The notes below the pieces were generated by a model. That model worked only from the letters and a program-made list of their open reading frames with translations. It had not been told where the DNA came from and ran no database searches. Shown piece after piece: positions 49,049 to 60,300 of a DNA stretch of 64,000 nucleotides. Within the stretch, counting starts at the first letter, position 1; every line of letters starts with the position of its first letter. Source of the DNA: Monarcha castaneiventris obscurior (Eukaryota; Chordata; Aves; Passeriformes; Monarchidae); the NCBI GenBank assembly GCA_026261815.1, contig JAMPIT010000417.1, forward strand, positions 6,419,501 through 6,483,500. The letters run 5' to 3'. The position numbers and the translations under genes are program-made.

Positions 49049-50909
49049 TATAACATACTTCCCACCATCACCACCACAAACCACCCTGTGAAAGAAAAAA
49101 CCCCTGCTGAAAGGGTGACAATTTTTAGTATGTTTGAAAGAAATTAGACCAACATTGCATCAAGAGCCACTCTAGTCAAATTAAGAGCATAACAGAGGGG
49201 GGGATAGTTCAAAGCATACATTAAGTGTTGTGGATTAGCCTGCTTCTCCACTTCCTTAAGAAGTCAATGCAAAATTGCTCTAAACTCATAACTTCCATGT
49301 TATCTTTAAAAGTCTTTAGCACAGAAAATAAACCCTAATGCTTTTTTAATATATTTTCAGATTTGAATAGAGGAACTGCAACTACCCTCAATATCATCAT
49401 TCCACATTTGCTCCTTAATATAAATATTATCCCAGGAAGTATAGCCTAAGAGTTCTGACACAGCCACTATCTGAAGACAGCTTCTCTTGTTCAGAGGACT
49501 TCTAAACATATACTTCTGGTAAAACTTCTAGTTCTTGCAGTTGTAGGTCATGTAGAAGGTCTCAACATCACACACAGCATATTTTTTCTTTTAACACCAC
49601 ATACTGTTGAAGCAGTGCTTGGTGCTGAGAATGGATTACTTCCAAGACGGCAAGTCATGTGTGCTAATTTTCTATCAGGAAACATGCTGGAGATAGAACC
49701 AGCAAGCATGGAGAGACCAGATATGCTGCTACACAGGAGACAGTGAGGTAAACTGTTCGTGTTTATAGTGGGTGTAGCTTATCCCATAGTGTGTTCACAA
49801 GGCAAAGGACCAAAACTCTTTCTCAATCTCTTGCACAACGGGTAAGGTGCAGTAAAATAACATTGGCTTGTTTACTTCTTTAAAAAAGCCCCTTCTTTCA
49901 AAGCATAAGGTGCTGGCCATTTTTTAATAGCTGGGACTCAAGGTTCAGTCTAGTGAGCCAGACCTCTTTTTCTAAATCTCCCTTACTTCTCAGTTAAGTG
50001 CAACATGCTGCTTTATCAGGAGTTTAAGAGGGATGACCCTCTAAGGGAAAAAAAAAGGAGGGGTGGTGGTAGAAATACAGTCTAGAACCCACATCAAATT
50101 ATTTTGTCCACATTTGTAAAGTGAGTGATCCCCTCCTGTTCTCCCTCCTTGGTTTCTGCAAGTTATCCAGGATTAGAACCTATCAAGATATTTAGGCAGT
50201 ATTGTAATCAAAACTGCACTGACTCCATTCTGCATAACACTTGTGGATTAACCTCACAAAATTCTGTTTTTACAAGAGATTGAATATTTTCCTGTCTTCG
50301 TGTCCTAAAGGCTCCTCTATTCCTCTTCAACAGGAACAGAGTTCTATACAACAGGTACTTTCTAGTGCCTCTGAATGGGAGAGGAAACAATTTCATGATG
50401 CTGCCCAGCAACATCTACTTATATCCTAAAATTACACTTTACACTTTTACTGGGAGGGGTAGGTGGAATGGAGAGGCGAAAAGAGCAAGAGTTTGAAAAT
50501 TAAAAAAAAAAAAAGAAAAGAAGAAGAGAGCAAGGAGAGTCTCCTAGGCTCTTTCTTCATTTAAAATGAAGGTTAGAACAGATAGCAAAGCCCTGTCCAG
50601 TCTGGAGGGATCCACATTTATTCCTCCAGACAGGTGAATCTGTTCAATTGTATGACATCAGAAAATGTTCTATCAGTGTTAAAAACAAGGTTGTAAATAT
50701 GGACACTAAGATTTTGGACAACACAATGATCAGGAAAGGGCCTGAACAAGTTGTGCCAACAGAAACAGGGTTTGTGTTTTGTTGTTTTTTTTCTAGTGTG
50801 GATGCAAAATGGCAAAGCCTCCATAAACTTTATTTCTGGGAGTCTCTACAGAAGGCAGAGAAGTCTAAGAGGCTAAAACAAAGAGCCCTAACAAGGAAAA
50901 GGGGTGTGC

Positions 50910-51125
50910 TTACAAGGGTCCGTATCTGGTCTCGTATTTAGAAACAATGTTCTTGCATCGTCCCACTTCCTTGCGCAGCTCTGCAACCTCCGTCCTCAGG
51001 GCTGTATTTTCTTTCTCAAGAAAGGCTGCCCGAATTGTGATCTGATTCTCCTTTAATCGCCGAGCATCACGGGAACGCTTTGCTGCCACATTGTTCTTCT
51101 TTCGCCTTGTCCAGTATTTTTCATC
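50910..51125 (-). CDS. TEF: TEF coding exon 4 (bZIP domain)
   Basis: Encodes residues 242-312, DEKYWTRR through YETRYGPL, and a TAA stop at 50912-50910. The acceptor on the minus strand is CTACAG, just right of 51125. The whole DNA-binding and dimerisation domain is in this exon. Confidence 0.96.
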   Translation of the reverse strand, partial: DEKYWTRRKKNNVAAKRSRDARRLKENQITIRAAFLEKENTALRTEVAELRKEVGRCKNIVSKYETRYGPL

Positions 51126-54100
51126 CTGTAGTAAAAAAAAGATGCCAAACTGACAACTGTTTCAGAGACACCTCTTTATTGTATAATGATATTCACACTG
51201 ACTGCTATATTGAGGAATGTCCTCCATAGGTTTGCGGGGCTCTGACATCAAACTGGAGACAACGCAGTACTGCAAGTTTTCATCTGTACACGAGTCTTCT
51301 TTTAAGATAAACCAAGTGCATTTCTAGAACTAAGGAGATTAAGAGACTTGGGTATTAAGAAGCTGTCCAACTGAAACGCTTCCTTTACTTAGTTTCAACT
51401 CAGGAGTGAACTTTCACATAAAACCACCTGTTCTGTTGTCTGGGTTGCTTAAATCCAGATTAGACACAATACTGGGTAAATATAGACAATGGCCTTCAAA
51501 AGTGCAGGTGATAAGGATTTGACTTGATAGTTCTCCTAATTTCTGTGTATAGCATGATCAGTTGCTCCTTGCCAGTAATTAGCTCATGATACCAAAACCT
51601 GCAAAACAGCAAGCACAGCAGTTGGCTTGCCAATTCTATTCTTGGCAGTGCTTCTGCCCAATCATGTAGGTAAACTGCATTAGCTCTGTATGTCAAAGTG
51701 TTTGGACAAAGAGTCAGAAACTTTTATCATGGCCTAGAAGAGTTTGCAGCAATAAATCTGTTACCTTTTGCTCATCTGGGACAAAAACCTTCTTGGCTTT
51801 TTTAATCATAGGTTGTGGTTTCAGGTCCTCTTCAGTAAACTTGTGTTTGCGAGGATTGAAGAGCTCACCACCAGGCACACTGGACAGCACTAAATCAGCA
51901 GGGTCAGGGTTAAAATTCACCTCAACTTCTACGCAGTCAGGATCAATGGGGCTGGGCGTATTTCTCTCATTTTGTGGTGGGGACTCTGGCAGTAACAGGA
52001 GAAAGAACAATATATTCAGCAGGATGAAGAGAATCAACAAAATAGCCAACTTGTATGTCTATTTATTGCCCTGCTGTGAGAAGTATTTAATAGTATTATT
52101 TGGTGTTTCCCTTAGGCGTGGTGGGTGCTGTAATGCTGCTGGTACAGAGAACAAGTTCACAGTCCAGTCTGTAATATAACTCTAGGAACATATGCCAGAC
52201 TAACAGACATGAGTAGACAGATGCAGGACAGGAGTTAATACTTCCTTGGCAAAAATTACATGCTTTTCACACATAAAAAGCACCTTCAATAGCAGTAAGG
52301 GAGAAAGTTGTGCAAGCCTGAGTTTTGTACCATAGAAATCCTTACAGAAATAAGCCTGCCCAAAGACCCCAGTCCCTGGGACTTTCAAAGGTCAGACCAG
52401 TAGACTTCCAAACAAATGACTAAATAAAGGAGGATTTGTTACAAATGCAGCATTCTTTCTTCTTTGCCACACAAAAACAAATGCCCCAACAGACTGTCTG
52501 ACACTGGTAGTGTTCATATGAACTTTATCATATTAATCTATTGTTTACAAAACTATATACATGAGTTGCAAATGTCACTGCAATGTGCAGTAGTGATCAA
52601 TAAATAAGTTTTTCATATACCACCTAGAAAAAAGCTACACCCTGTAACTTACGGAAGGAGTTCCATGTTACCTTTCTCATGGATTCACAAAAGAGGTCCA
52701 GAGCAAAATGCTTTCTGTAAAGCTTGCTCATAAAATAGTACTGTGATGGCTATCATGTTTAAACTCCAAATCTAGGGCAAACTGAGCTGCTGAATTCTTT
52801 AATAGAGAAAATCTCCATACTACGAATGAAGTTTCCTAGTACCATTTAAGCACAGTTTTGTTTTTTTGTTGCTCCATTCCCACTTCAAAGCACCACAGAA
52901 CATCAAACTGCATCATTAAAACACCTTTTCCAAGTGCCTGTTTTCACATTTCCCAGGCTACCACAGAAAGACTGCTTCATTGTTTTTCTATTTAACATTA
53001 TTATTTGAGGTACATTAAGTTTGCATAAGTTCACCCAAGCAGACCAAGGTAGTACAAATGACTTGTGACAAGCTATCAAATCTGTTGTAAAATAACCTGA
53101 GAAAGTATTTTCTCAACATGTCCAGCTTCTCACTAGATTAGCAATACCAAGAAAGCAAATACTTTATGTTGCTGTTTCAGCTTTTCTAATTTCAAAAGCA
53201 AAACAGACTGCACACTGATAGACAAACAGACTGTACATTGATAGACACTCATTCTTTCACAGGACGGGAAGAGGGGAAGAAAAGGAGAAGCAGCATCTTC
53301 ATGAACTGACACATGAACTAAGGGCCTACATTGAGCACGTCTTAACTTGCCACAGCTAACACTGACAGGTTAGTATGTCTCCTCTTTGATCTAAAGAGGC
53401 GCCTTTTAATATGAGAACAGCAGAAGTCCCTCAGAGCCCCATATTATTCCATCTACCTGTGCTGGAGGCTGCTTCAGATTGCTGGTAAACTGCAGTGGAA
53501 GAGGACGATGCAGGAGAACCAGTGGAAGCACCAGCAGATTCCTTTCCTTCCAGCTCAGCCACAGGCAAGAGTGGGTTCTGGTTCAAATCCAGGTGAGTAG
53601 GGCTGGAAGGAATTCCATTCTCCAGCAGGAACTCATCCAGATCCATGTACTCCAGGTGGAAAGACTCGCCATCATAAGGAATAGTTTTGTCCCAGATGGG
53701 TGGCATGAGGGAAGCCGAGACTGCCATAGTGCTGGCAGCTGCTGCCTCATCTTCTTCAAGCTTTATTTTCTCCTTCTCTTTATCTAAAAGATACAAGTAG
53801 GTCACTGTACAAGCTGAAACACAAGAGAGGCTCAAGGTTTAAGAGTCCAACAAAATCCCCATGAAAGAAAATTCAGGAAGCTAATGGTTCTGCCTCATGA
53901 CGTGATCTGGAAAACCTGACATTGAAAAGCAGCATTCATGTATGGAATGGTCTAACCCCCTGTGATGGCTGGACCACAGAGAGCTGAGTAGCCTTGCAGA
54001 CCAGCATCTTTGCTGTAACAGCTTACCAACGTGTGATGAAGTGCTGCGTGGAGCTTATTAACCAGTCACTGCAAAATAGCCTGGTTTTCACATACCCATC

Positions 54101-57100
54101 CCAGAAGACAACAAAAGTGAGTGTCCCTAAGCAGGATTCTATGGGAAGCCATTAAGAAAATTCCGAGGAAGCAGAGTAGCTTATTCTATGCACAAAGAAG
54201 GAAAGTGCAGAACAATAATTTAAATACAAATAGAAGAGGAATATGGGTTTTCAGATTACATTTGAAAATCAGTCAAAAGGTCCATAGGACACCAGAGACC
54301 TGGATGCCTATTGTTCAGCATTTTAGAAGCCTTTCTCTCTGAAATGACTCAGCATGTCCACAGAAAGCAATAGCTCCAAGTGCTGCTCACTATAGATAGC
54401 TCAGAGTACCTACATACAATTTTCACTCTTTGGGGAGATGTCTAATAAGGCACACTCCCACACCCCACCCCCAAGTCACAAGAGACTGATGAATTTTTCT
54501 CCATTTACTGTGCTACAGTGCACATATTACAGAAAAATGGCTGTTTCTACATTCCCCATAGCTACTGAATCTTAACAATTGTCTGGGACAGAATCCAAGC
54601 AGAAAACTCAAGTTATGGAATAATTACATAATTTAAGAGATAAAAATAAGCTGGCAGAAAAAAAAATTTAAAAATCCAAGTCATTTTCCCGATCCAGTTC
54701 TCCATGCAGTTCTATCAGCAGTGAAGGAGGCATTGCAGAAGCAGTGCTAGTACTGCCAGCACCGAGCCAGCACTGCTGTCAAAAGGAACTGTCTACAGCC
54801 ATACCCCAATCACCTGCAAACTGGGCATTACCATGGAAGCCAGCAAATACTCAGTTCAGTATAACAGCGACTCCAAGGACATACACTAGACCAGGTTGCA
54901 TGTCCAGTATTAACAGAGATTAGCCCAATAAAATGCACCAATCTTTGGCATTAGGGTTTTCTAGACTGGCTGTAATATGCTAAAGGAGCATTTTTCTTTA
55001 TCGGGGGTGGAAGTGGGGGTGAAACTCTGCTCTAAATCAGAAAAGCCTATTTATATAAAACCTATTCTGATAAAAGTGGCATTCCTTCCGCTGTTGCCTT
55101 AGCTGGTGTGGAACTAGGGACTGAAAGAGCTTTTTATGGCTTAAAGAACAGTGCTACCATACAAAGTATATTATCTACCGTATTCTGAATATTTTATATA
55201 AAAGAAGATACTGATTTTAAACCGAGCAGCTGAGAAAGTATTCACCAGCCACCAGCTTGGGACCAAGAGCAAGTACCTAAAGGACACATTAAATTCAGAC
55301 CAGTGGCTCCTGGACCTAAGCTTTGGTAACATCACCTTGCACCTTTTGGCTTTCTCCTTGCCACTTCACACTGCTGCCTCTGAACCTCCATCTTCCAGCT
55401 CCTATTCCTGCCATAAACTCCTTTTTGCAGGGAGTTTTGCAACTTTCCTACCCTTTGCTTGGGCAAAGCAAACCTGCAGGTTAACAGTAATGATGCAAAT
55501 AGCAAGAATGTGTCTAAATAGCTCCTACTTGAAGCTAGTAAAGAAACAGCATCTACTCTATATATAAGGAGGATTTCCCTTACTACTGGAGCACAACCCG
55601 CCAAATTGGAACCAACATTTCACCTGTGAATAGAGATTGTGTATTTCCCCAACATTTCATAGTGCCAGCACAACCAAACCCAGACTTGCACTGGATGTTG
55701 TGGATGATCTCCTAGTAAACACATCAGCAAAACAAATGCAAGCAACAATAATGAATTCTTTGTAAATAACTCTTTTTAATTAACATGATAAAAAACTTGT
55801 GAAATGACAAGTCAAAATGTCAACCAAAAAGAAAAAAAAAAATCTTTACTCTTGAAAACCACAGTACAACATTGTAAGTCATGCCAGTTTTAATACAAAC
55901 CTGCAGTGATTTTGTTTTACAACATCTAATACAACACCTCCAAGTGAGGAGAAAAAAAACCCCATTAAGTGATTATTAGATGGAATATAAGGCTTAAAAA
56001 TATTTTTCAGAAGGTAGATGCTAAAAAGACTACACTGCTAGCAAATGTGGCTCTTCTCAGATCTATTAATGCCTTTTGGATGTGCACGATCATCCTGCTG
56101 TCCTGCAGCAAGCTGGAAAAACTGTGGTTCCTCCAATTTCCTCTTGTAATTGTCCCTGGCTCACACCAGATTAGATCCTTCCTCCACGTGAGAAAAGCAT
56201 CTGAAATTTTTTGTCCTTTTCCTACAAGTTGACAACTCAGCAAGCACTGGGCCCCCAGTGCTGTCTTTGTTTAGCTATGCTGTCTCTCTCTCCTCCCTCA
56301 CTTTTAACAGTATCTGAAACAAAATAGCAGGAGTTAACACACATGTTGGGAGCCCATCTATTTCAAAGGTGGTGCATAACATGGTAAAACCTTTGTATTA
56401 TTATTTTTGCATTGATGTGTTCCCATGGGCTTGCTTTCAATTCATTTAGTCTTTATTTCTGCCACACAACATCCTGCTTAGGTGCACAATATCTAATGAA
56501 ACACTAATTAACTTCTTGCATCTTGAGGGGGAAGTTTCTGCCTACCACAGCACAGGGACTTGAAACATTAATTCTCTTAAGATATTTATAGTGTAAACAG
56601 GTATTACCTGACAGTAGAGCTGCAGTATCCTAAGAGGCTCCATTTGCAGTGATTCAAGGTCACCCTGATAAATCTGGACTGTACTTCTGCAGATGATGGC
56701 TCATGTCCGATTTAGCCCCCTCATTCTGCTACTGTGACCTATTAACTGAGCTGTACATCTGCTCTTAACAGTGAGGACACCAGTTTATGCTCAGTGATTT
56801 AAGCAGACCATTCCAGTTACTGAACTGCTGGAAATACTGCTGTTTTAACAGAAGCAGCAGCCTGGAAAGAGCTTTGTTCCCTGTCCTGGTTTTTCCTCAA
56901 AACCAAAAAGCCAACCACCAAAAACCAACCAAATTATTTTGGGCACCACGTTGTCAAGAGCTATCACAGCCACAAACAGAACAAATACTTATTTGACAAG
57001 CTTCCCTTTGTTCACCAAAAATATATTGTCAAATTATCCTGAAACCACTATATATGAATTGCTGATTGCTCCATAAATCTTTAGTCCCACTTGTGAGGCT

Positions 57101-59596
57101 GGAACAAGGCAGGTTGTAGGGTTCCATATCCCTGATGCTCATTACTGTAATGTTTGCTGAGGCATTCCCCGTGCCACAGCAGCATGCAACTGGTGATTAA
57201 GGCATCCTTTGCAGAGTATGCAGCAGCTCCTTACTAATAGAAGAGACCTACACTCTTGCTCCAGAAAATTAATTGTCTTCCCTTAACCCACAGCACTTCT
57301 CCTTTTTTTATAAAAATATAATTATTTTTATTTATTTAATCCTTACAACGTACACGACGACAACTCCCAGCAAGGCTGGTGAGTTGTACCTGGTACATGG
57401 CAGGGCATTCAAGGGGATGGCATTTGCTGGAACTGGCTGACCTCCCTCCTCTGTTGCTCAGGAGGATTAGAAAGCATGCTTGCTTTGACTGGGTAGTCAA
57501 ATTACCCACAGTGGATGGAAAACCCACAGGTAGCTTGCAGAAACTATAAATGGACACTGCAGCTAGCTAATATAACTTCTTACAGAATAAGACAGAAAAT
57601 TGTATTTTTGTCAATAGGCATTCCCAAAAGCACAGGGTCTTTTCTCAGAAAGTCTGCTGAAACTGCACCACTGGATTAAGCAAATGAGTAAATTTTTTAA
57701 CATTTTGAGTGTATCACTGTTAAAGGAACAGAATATAATCAAAGATCCTCTAAAGTCAGTTGAGACACAAGTCTACTGACAAGCCTTTTGTAAATTAGGA
57801 GTAACTACCTGCTGGCAGTTAAGGCATTCTTTCTTTTGTCTTGCATATGCAAACAAGAAAAGTATCAGAGACCAAAATAAACAGAAAGCAACAAGTTCCA
57901 CAAAGCATGAAGTGAAACAGTACAATGTGAACTAAGGAAATCTATGGAGAAATCTTAAGAACAAGAACAACCTGAGCTTTATCACACCATGAATGGAGAG
58001 GGATAATCAAGATGAAATGGACTCACTAGCAAGCTTTGGAGGCTCCAGCTGAACACCTTCACGAGCTGGAATGGGGTCATCTAGTAATCAATCTAGTATC
58101 AAATGTTTCTAATTTTAGGAAAATGCACTACCTCACAATTGTATTAATTTCAGAACTTTATGTCTCCATAGGCCACATCGCATGATTCCAGACACAAAAA
58201 TCACCCCCAAGACAAAGTCACGAAATCCCTATCAGCAAACATGCATGAACTTAAATTGCTCCTGCTGGCACTAATGTCTTTAAAAAGGACTGGGTGCAGA
58301 AATATCTTAAGAAATCCCATGATTTTGTAGATTCAAAATTCTGTGCGCTGCAGCATCCTGCACCACAGCAACATAACTAAGACCTTTATCACAAGCTGAC
58401 TTTTTTTTTTTAGCAAAAAGGAGAAAAAGATAGCCCCCAGAATCACAAAACAGATTTATAGGGTATATTGTGCAATATTAGACATGCAAGGTAGGTAGGA
58501 TCTTCACTGGGATCAATCTTGCCAACCTTGCTTATGCTGTGGTTTATCCTGGATGTTGTCCACTGTTCCAAAAAAACTATTTTTAATCTCAAAATTTGTA
58601 AGTGTAAGGACTTATTTTATTATACACCAGTACACTGGGCATTACAGCAGTGCAGATAATCCTGAGCTTTCCTCGAAATGAAAATGGTACTCAGAAAGGC
58701 AAAAATACTGCCAGATGAGGGGAAGGAGGAAGGAGAAAAAAAAAAAAAAAAAAAAAAGCGTGCCATCAGCACCGAAGACCATAAGCACCAGCGCTGCTAT
58801 TTACACAGCTGCCGTCTGCATCACCAGTGGCAGAGAGGCAGCTCCAGCCCATGCAGGGCTGCATGTGCAGGCAGTCACTCATACCCTTATGGATTATCAC
58901 CGAACTTAATCTGAGGGGATCTGCTGTTTACTCGTGTCATCGGGCAACTTCCCAGCAATTAAGGTCAAGCAAGACTCGAAACCTTCTCACTGCTGCTCCC
59001 TGCTACGCGGCTACAGGCGGAGGAGGCTCCAGACAGCCGAGGGACTAAAACCAGCGTGTCACGTCTCGGCTCCTGCCCACCCCTCGCTCCCGCAGCGTTG
59101 GGTTCTGCCCAGCGCAGGCACCTACACGCTCCGGAGAGGACAATCCCCGGGAGGCGGGGAGCGATCCCGTGCTGCCGGCACTTGGCTCGGCCGGCCGGGG
59201 AGGCGGAGGGAGGGAGGGAGGGAGGGAGGGACGGGGCGGAGGGAGGGAGGGGGCCGGGGCGCGCGGCCTCTGCCGCGGGTGCTCCCCCCGCCCGCGGCCG
59301 GTCCCGCCGTGACCCGGCGGGTCCCGCCCTCCGAGCCACGGGGCGGGAAGGGGGCGGTGGGGGTGGAGAACCGGGGGGCACCGCGCGCTCCCGCCGCCCC
59401 CGCGCGCGCCCCCGCGCTCACCGAGGCGCGCCTCCCGCGGCGGATTCTCCATCAGCTTCTTCAGCACCAGCGGGAACGCGCCCGCCAGGCCCCGCCGCTC
59501 CTGCTGCGCGGCGGCCCCCGCGCTCCCCCCGGCTGCAGTGGGCTCTGGTCCTCCCGCCGCCGCCGCCGCCTCCTGGTGAGCGGCGCGGCCGGGCAT
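50910..59596 (-). CDS. TEF: Thyrotroph embryonic factor (chicken VBP), PAR bZIP transcription factor, four coding exons
   Basis: Nuclear leucine-zipper activator that binds TTAYGTAA D-box sites as a homodimer or with DBP and HLF; an output factor of the circadian clock, and known in chicken as the vitellogenin gene-binding protein. Joining 59596-59422, 53783-53457, 51985-51765 and 51125-50910 gives 939 nt, 312 residues plus TAA, close to chicken VBP as I recall its length. Features in order: amino-terminal [12 protein letters not shown] (41-52); acidic activation segment with [14 protein letters not shown] (104-117); proline/acidic-rich PAR domain (about 175-241); basic region [17 protein letters not shown] (248-264); zipper with heptad positions Ile270, Leu277, Leu284, Leu291; carboxyl end YETRYGPL. 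The Ala/Gly-rich start beginning [10 protein letters not shown] matches the avian form, not the mammalian one. ATG has A at -3. Confidence 0.96.
51126..51764 (-). other. TEF: TEF intron 3
   Basis: A phase-0 intron with a GTAACA donor and CTACAG acceptor on the minus strand. Nothing else is recognised in it. Confidence 0.9.
51765..51985 (-). CDS. TEF: TEF coding exon 3 (PAR domain)
   Basis: Encodes the end of Glu168 through Lys241: [17 protein letters not shown], then the conserved [16 protein letters not shown] and [13 protein letters not shown]. The acceptor was placed so that the split codon reads Glu, matching the family (STE then S). An AG two bases later is an alternative that would shift the frame and was rejected. 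Confidence 0.94.
51986..53456 (-). other. TEF: TEF intron 2
   Basis: About 1.5 kb, AT-rich, with a GTAGAT donor and a pyrimidine-rich acceptor. It contains a 23-bp imperfect tandem duplication at about 53203-53246. No other gene is seen. Confidence 0.9.
53203..53246. repeat. 23-bp imperfect tandem duplication
   Basis: ACAGACTG begins at 53203 and again at 53226, each copy followed by a closely similar sequence ending in ATAGAC. It lies in TEF intron 2. Confidence 0.85.
53457..53783 (-). CDS. TEF: TEF coding exon 2 (activation domain)
   Basis: Encodes residues 59-167, from [18 protein letters not shown] through the acidic activation segment to a Ser/Ala-rich linker. An internal methionine at residue 78 ([12 protein letters not shown]) is a possible downstream start for a shorter isoform. 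The acceptor is TTTTAG and the donor GTAGAT on the minus strand. Confidence 0.95.
54624..54631. promoter_or_regulatory. TEF: D-box-like site in TEF intron 1
   Basis: TTACATAA is the reverse complement of TTATGTAA, a match to the PAR bZIP D-box. It could allow feedback by TEF/DBP/HLF or NFIL3, but a site of this length is expected by chance at this density. Confidence 0.2.
57357..57373 (+). promoter_or_regulatory. ZNF143-like site in TEF intron 1
   Basis: ACGACAACTCCCAGCAA differs from the ACTACAACTCCCAGCAT consensus at two positions. It lies in AT-rich surroundings, outside any CpG island. Confidence 0.35.
58736..58757. repeat. Homopolymer A run (22 bases)
   Basis: An uninterrupted A tract preceded by a purine-rich GGAGGAAGGAG stretch. 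It could be the tail of a decayed retroposon, but no element body is recognisable upstream. Confidence 0.9.
59207..59256 (+). repeat. GGGA simple repeat, G-quadruplex-prone
   Basis: Eight or more GGG blocks separated by single A or short linkers, interrupted once near 59231. On the plus strand (TEF template strand) it satisfies the usual four-G-tract rule for a quadruplex. It sits about 165 bp inside TEF intron 1. Confidence 0.85.
59422..59596 (-). CDS. TEF: TEF coding exon 1
   Basis: Encodes residues 1-58 and the first base of Asp59. ATG at 59596-59594 and a GTGAGC donor beginning at 59421. The Ala/Gly-rich first 40 residues precede the conserved [18 protein letters not shown]. The exon is extremely GC-rich, and several other frames are open by composition only. 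Confidence 0.93.
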
Positions 59597-60300
59597 ACTC
59601 CCCGCGGGCGGGCGGGCTGTCAGCGGTCACCGGCGGCGCGGGGCTGCGGCGGCTGCCCGGGACCCGGCGGCGGTGGCAGCGGCAGCGGCGAAGCGCGGAG
59701 GGAAGGGCGCAGGCGCGGCCGGCTGACGCCCGGCGCGTGCTTCAGTATTCATGAGCCCCGGGGCCCCGCCCCGGCCCGGCCTCTCCGCGCCCCGGGATTG
59801 GTCCGCGCCCGCCGGGAGGGGCGGCCCCGCGCGGACAGGCCCCGCCCTCCCCGCCCTGCCCTCCCCGCTGCCGGCGCGGGCACGCGCCCCCCGCCCGCCA
59901 GGGCACGTGCAGGGGCGGGGCCTCAGCCGGGCTCATTAGCATGGGGGCCCCGCCCCGCCCCCTCCTCCCGCGGGCGCTGCGTCACCGCCGGGAGGGCGGA
60001 GGAGGTGGAGGGAGCAGCGCGCGCGCGGGGGCGGCCGAGGAGCGGCGCCCGCCGGCCGAGAGCCGCCCGCCTTCTGCGCCTGCGCGCGGCCGGCCGTTCA
60101 GCGGGCCCGGCGGTGCCTGAGGCGGCCGCGGCCGCCCGGGGCTCCCTCAGGGCTGTCCCGGCTGCGCGACGTCTGACAACTCCCTCCCCGCCCTGCCCGG
60201 CCGCCAGCGCTCCAGCCCGCCCTTGCACATCCTCCTTTAGGATCCCGAAATCACCCCTCCCGCGTGCCCCGGATTTAATCTCCCTCCGTCCCACACGATG
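59597..60300 (-). promoter_or_regulatory. TEF: TEF CpG-island promoter and 5' UTR
   Basis: CpG-dense sequence upstream of the TEF ATG; the whole island runs from about 59040 to 60260. It contains an inverted CCAAT box (ATTGG, 59797-59801), several GC boxes, a CACGTG E-box at 59904-59909, a CRE-like TGCGTCACC near 59977-59985, and a GCGCCTGCGCGC stretch resembling an NRF1 site near 60075-60086. There is no clear TATA box. The start site is probably between about 59600 and 59780, judging from the inverted CCAAT box, but is not determined. Confidence 0.7.
59904..59909. promoter_or_regulatory. TEF: Canonical E-box CACGTG in the TEF promoter
   Basis: GGCACGTGC, about 310 bp upstream of the TEF ATG. 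CACGTG is the CLOCK/BMAL1 (also USF/MYC) site, and TEF family genes are clock outputs in vertebrates. Functional use here is inferred. Confidence 0.45.

Larger units (their letters stand above)
41913..50909 (-). other. TEF: TEF 3' UTR and downstream region (end uncertain)
   Basis: Nine kilobases of AT-rich sequence 3' of the TEF stop on the minus strand, without any recognisable coding exon on either strand. The true 3' UTR must start at 50909 and run leftward. Its end is not fixed, because canonical AATAAA signals on the minus strand occur at several places, including 50829-50834, 49043-49048 and 41913-41918. A long UTR of 2-9 kb is possible. A Pumilio-type TGTAAATA on the minus strand lies at about 43745-43752. 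Confidence 0.4.
53784..59421 (-). other. TEF: TEF intron 1
   Basis: About 5.6 kb. The right end is CpG-rich with a GGGA repeat; the rest is AT-rich. Vertebrate TEF genes, including chicken VBP, are known to use alternative first exons. I searched the minus strand for one (a short MDMPEVLKSLLE-like exon in mammals) and did not find a convincing candidate. The intron holds a D-box-like TTACATAA at 54624-54631, a ZNF143-like site at 57357-57373 and a 22-base A run at 58736-58757. Confidence 0.85.

Noticed and set aside
51986..52049. Hydrophobic minus-strand extension ([18 protein letters not shown]) in frame before TEF exon 3, resembling a membrane segment
   Set aside because: It is the translated polypyrimidine tract of the intron 2 acceptor, not protein. 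The exon begins at 51985 after the AG.
53580..53590. GGTTCAAATCC, a perfect match to the Pol III B box / tRNA T-arm
   Set aside because: It lies inside TEF coding exon 2, where the minus strand encodes LDLNQNP. No A box or cloverleaf surrounds it. A coincidence.
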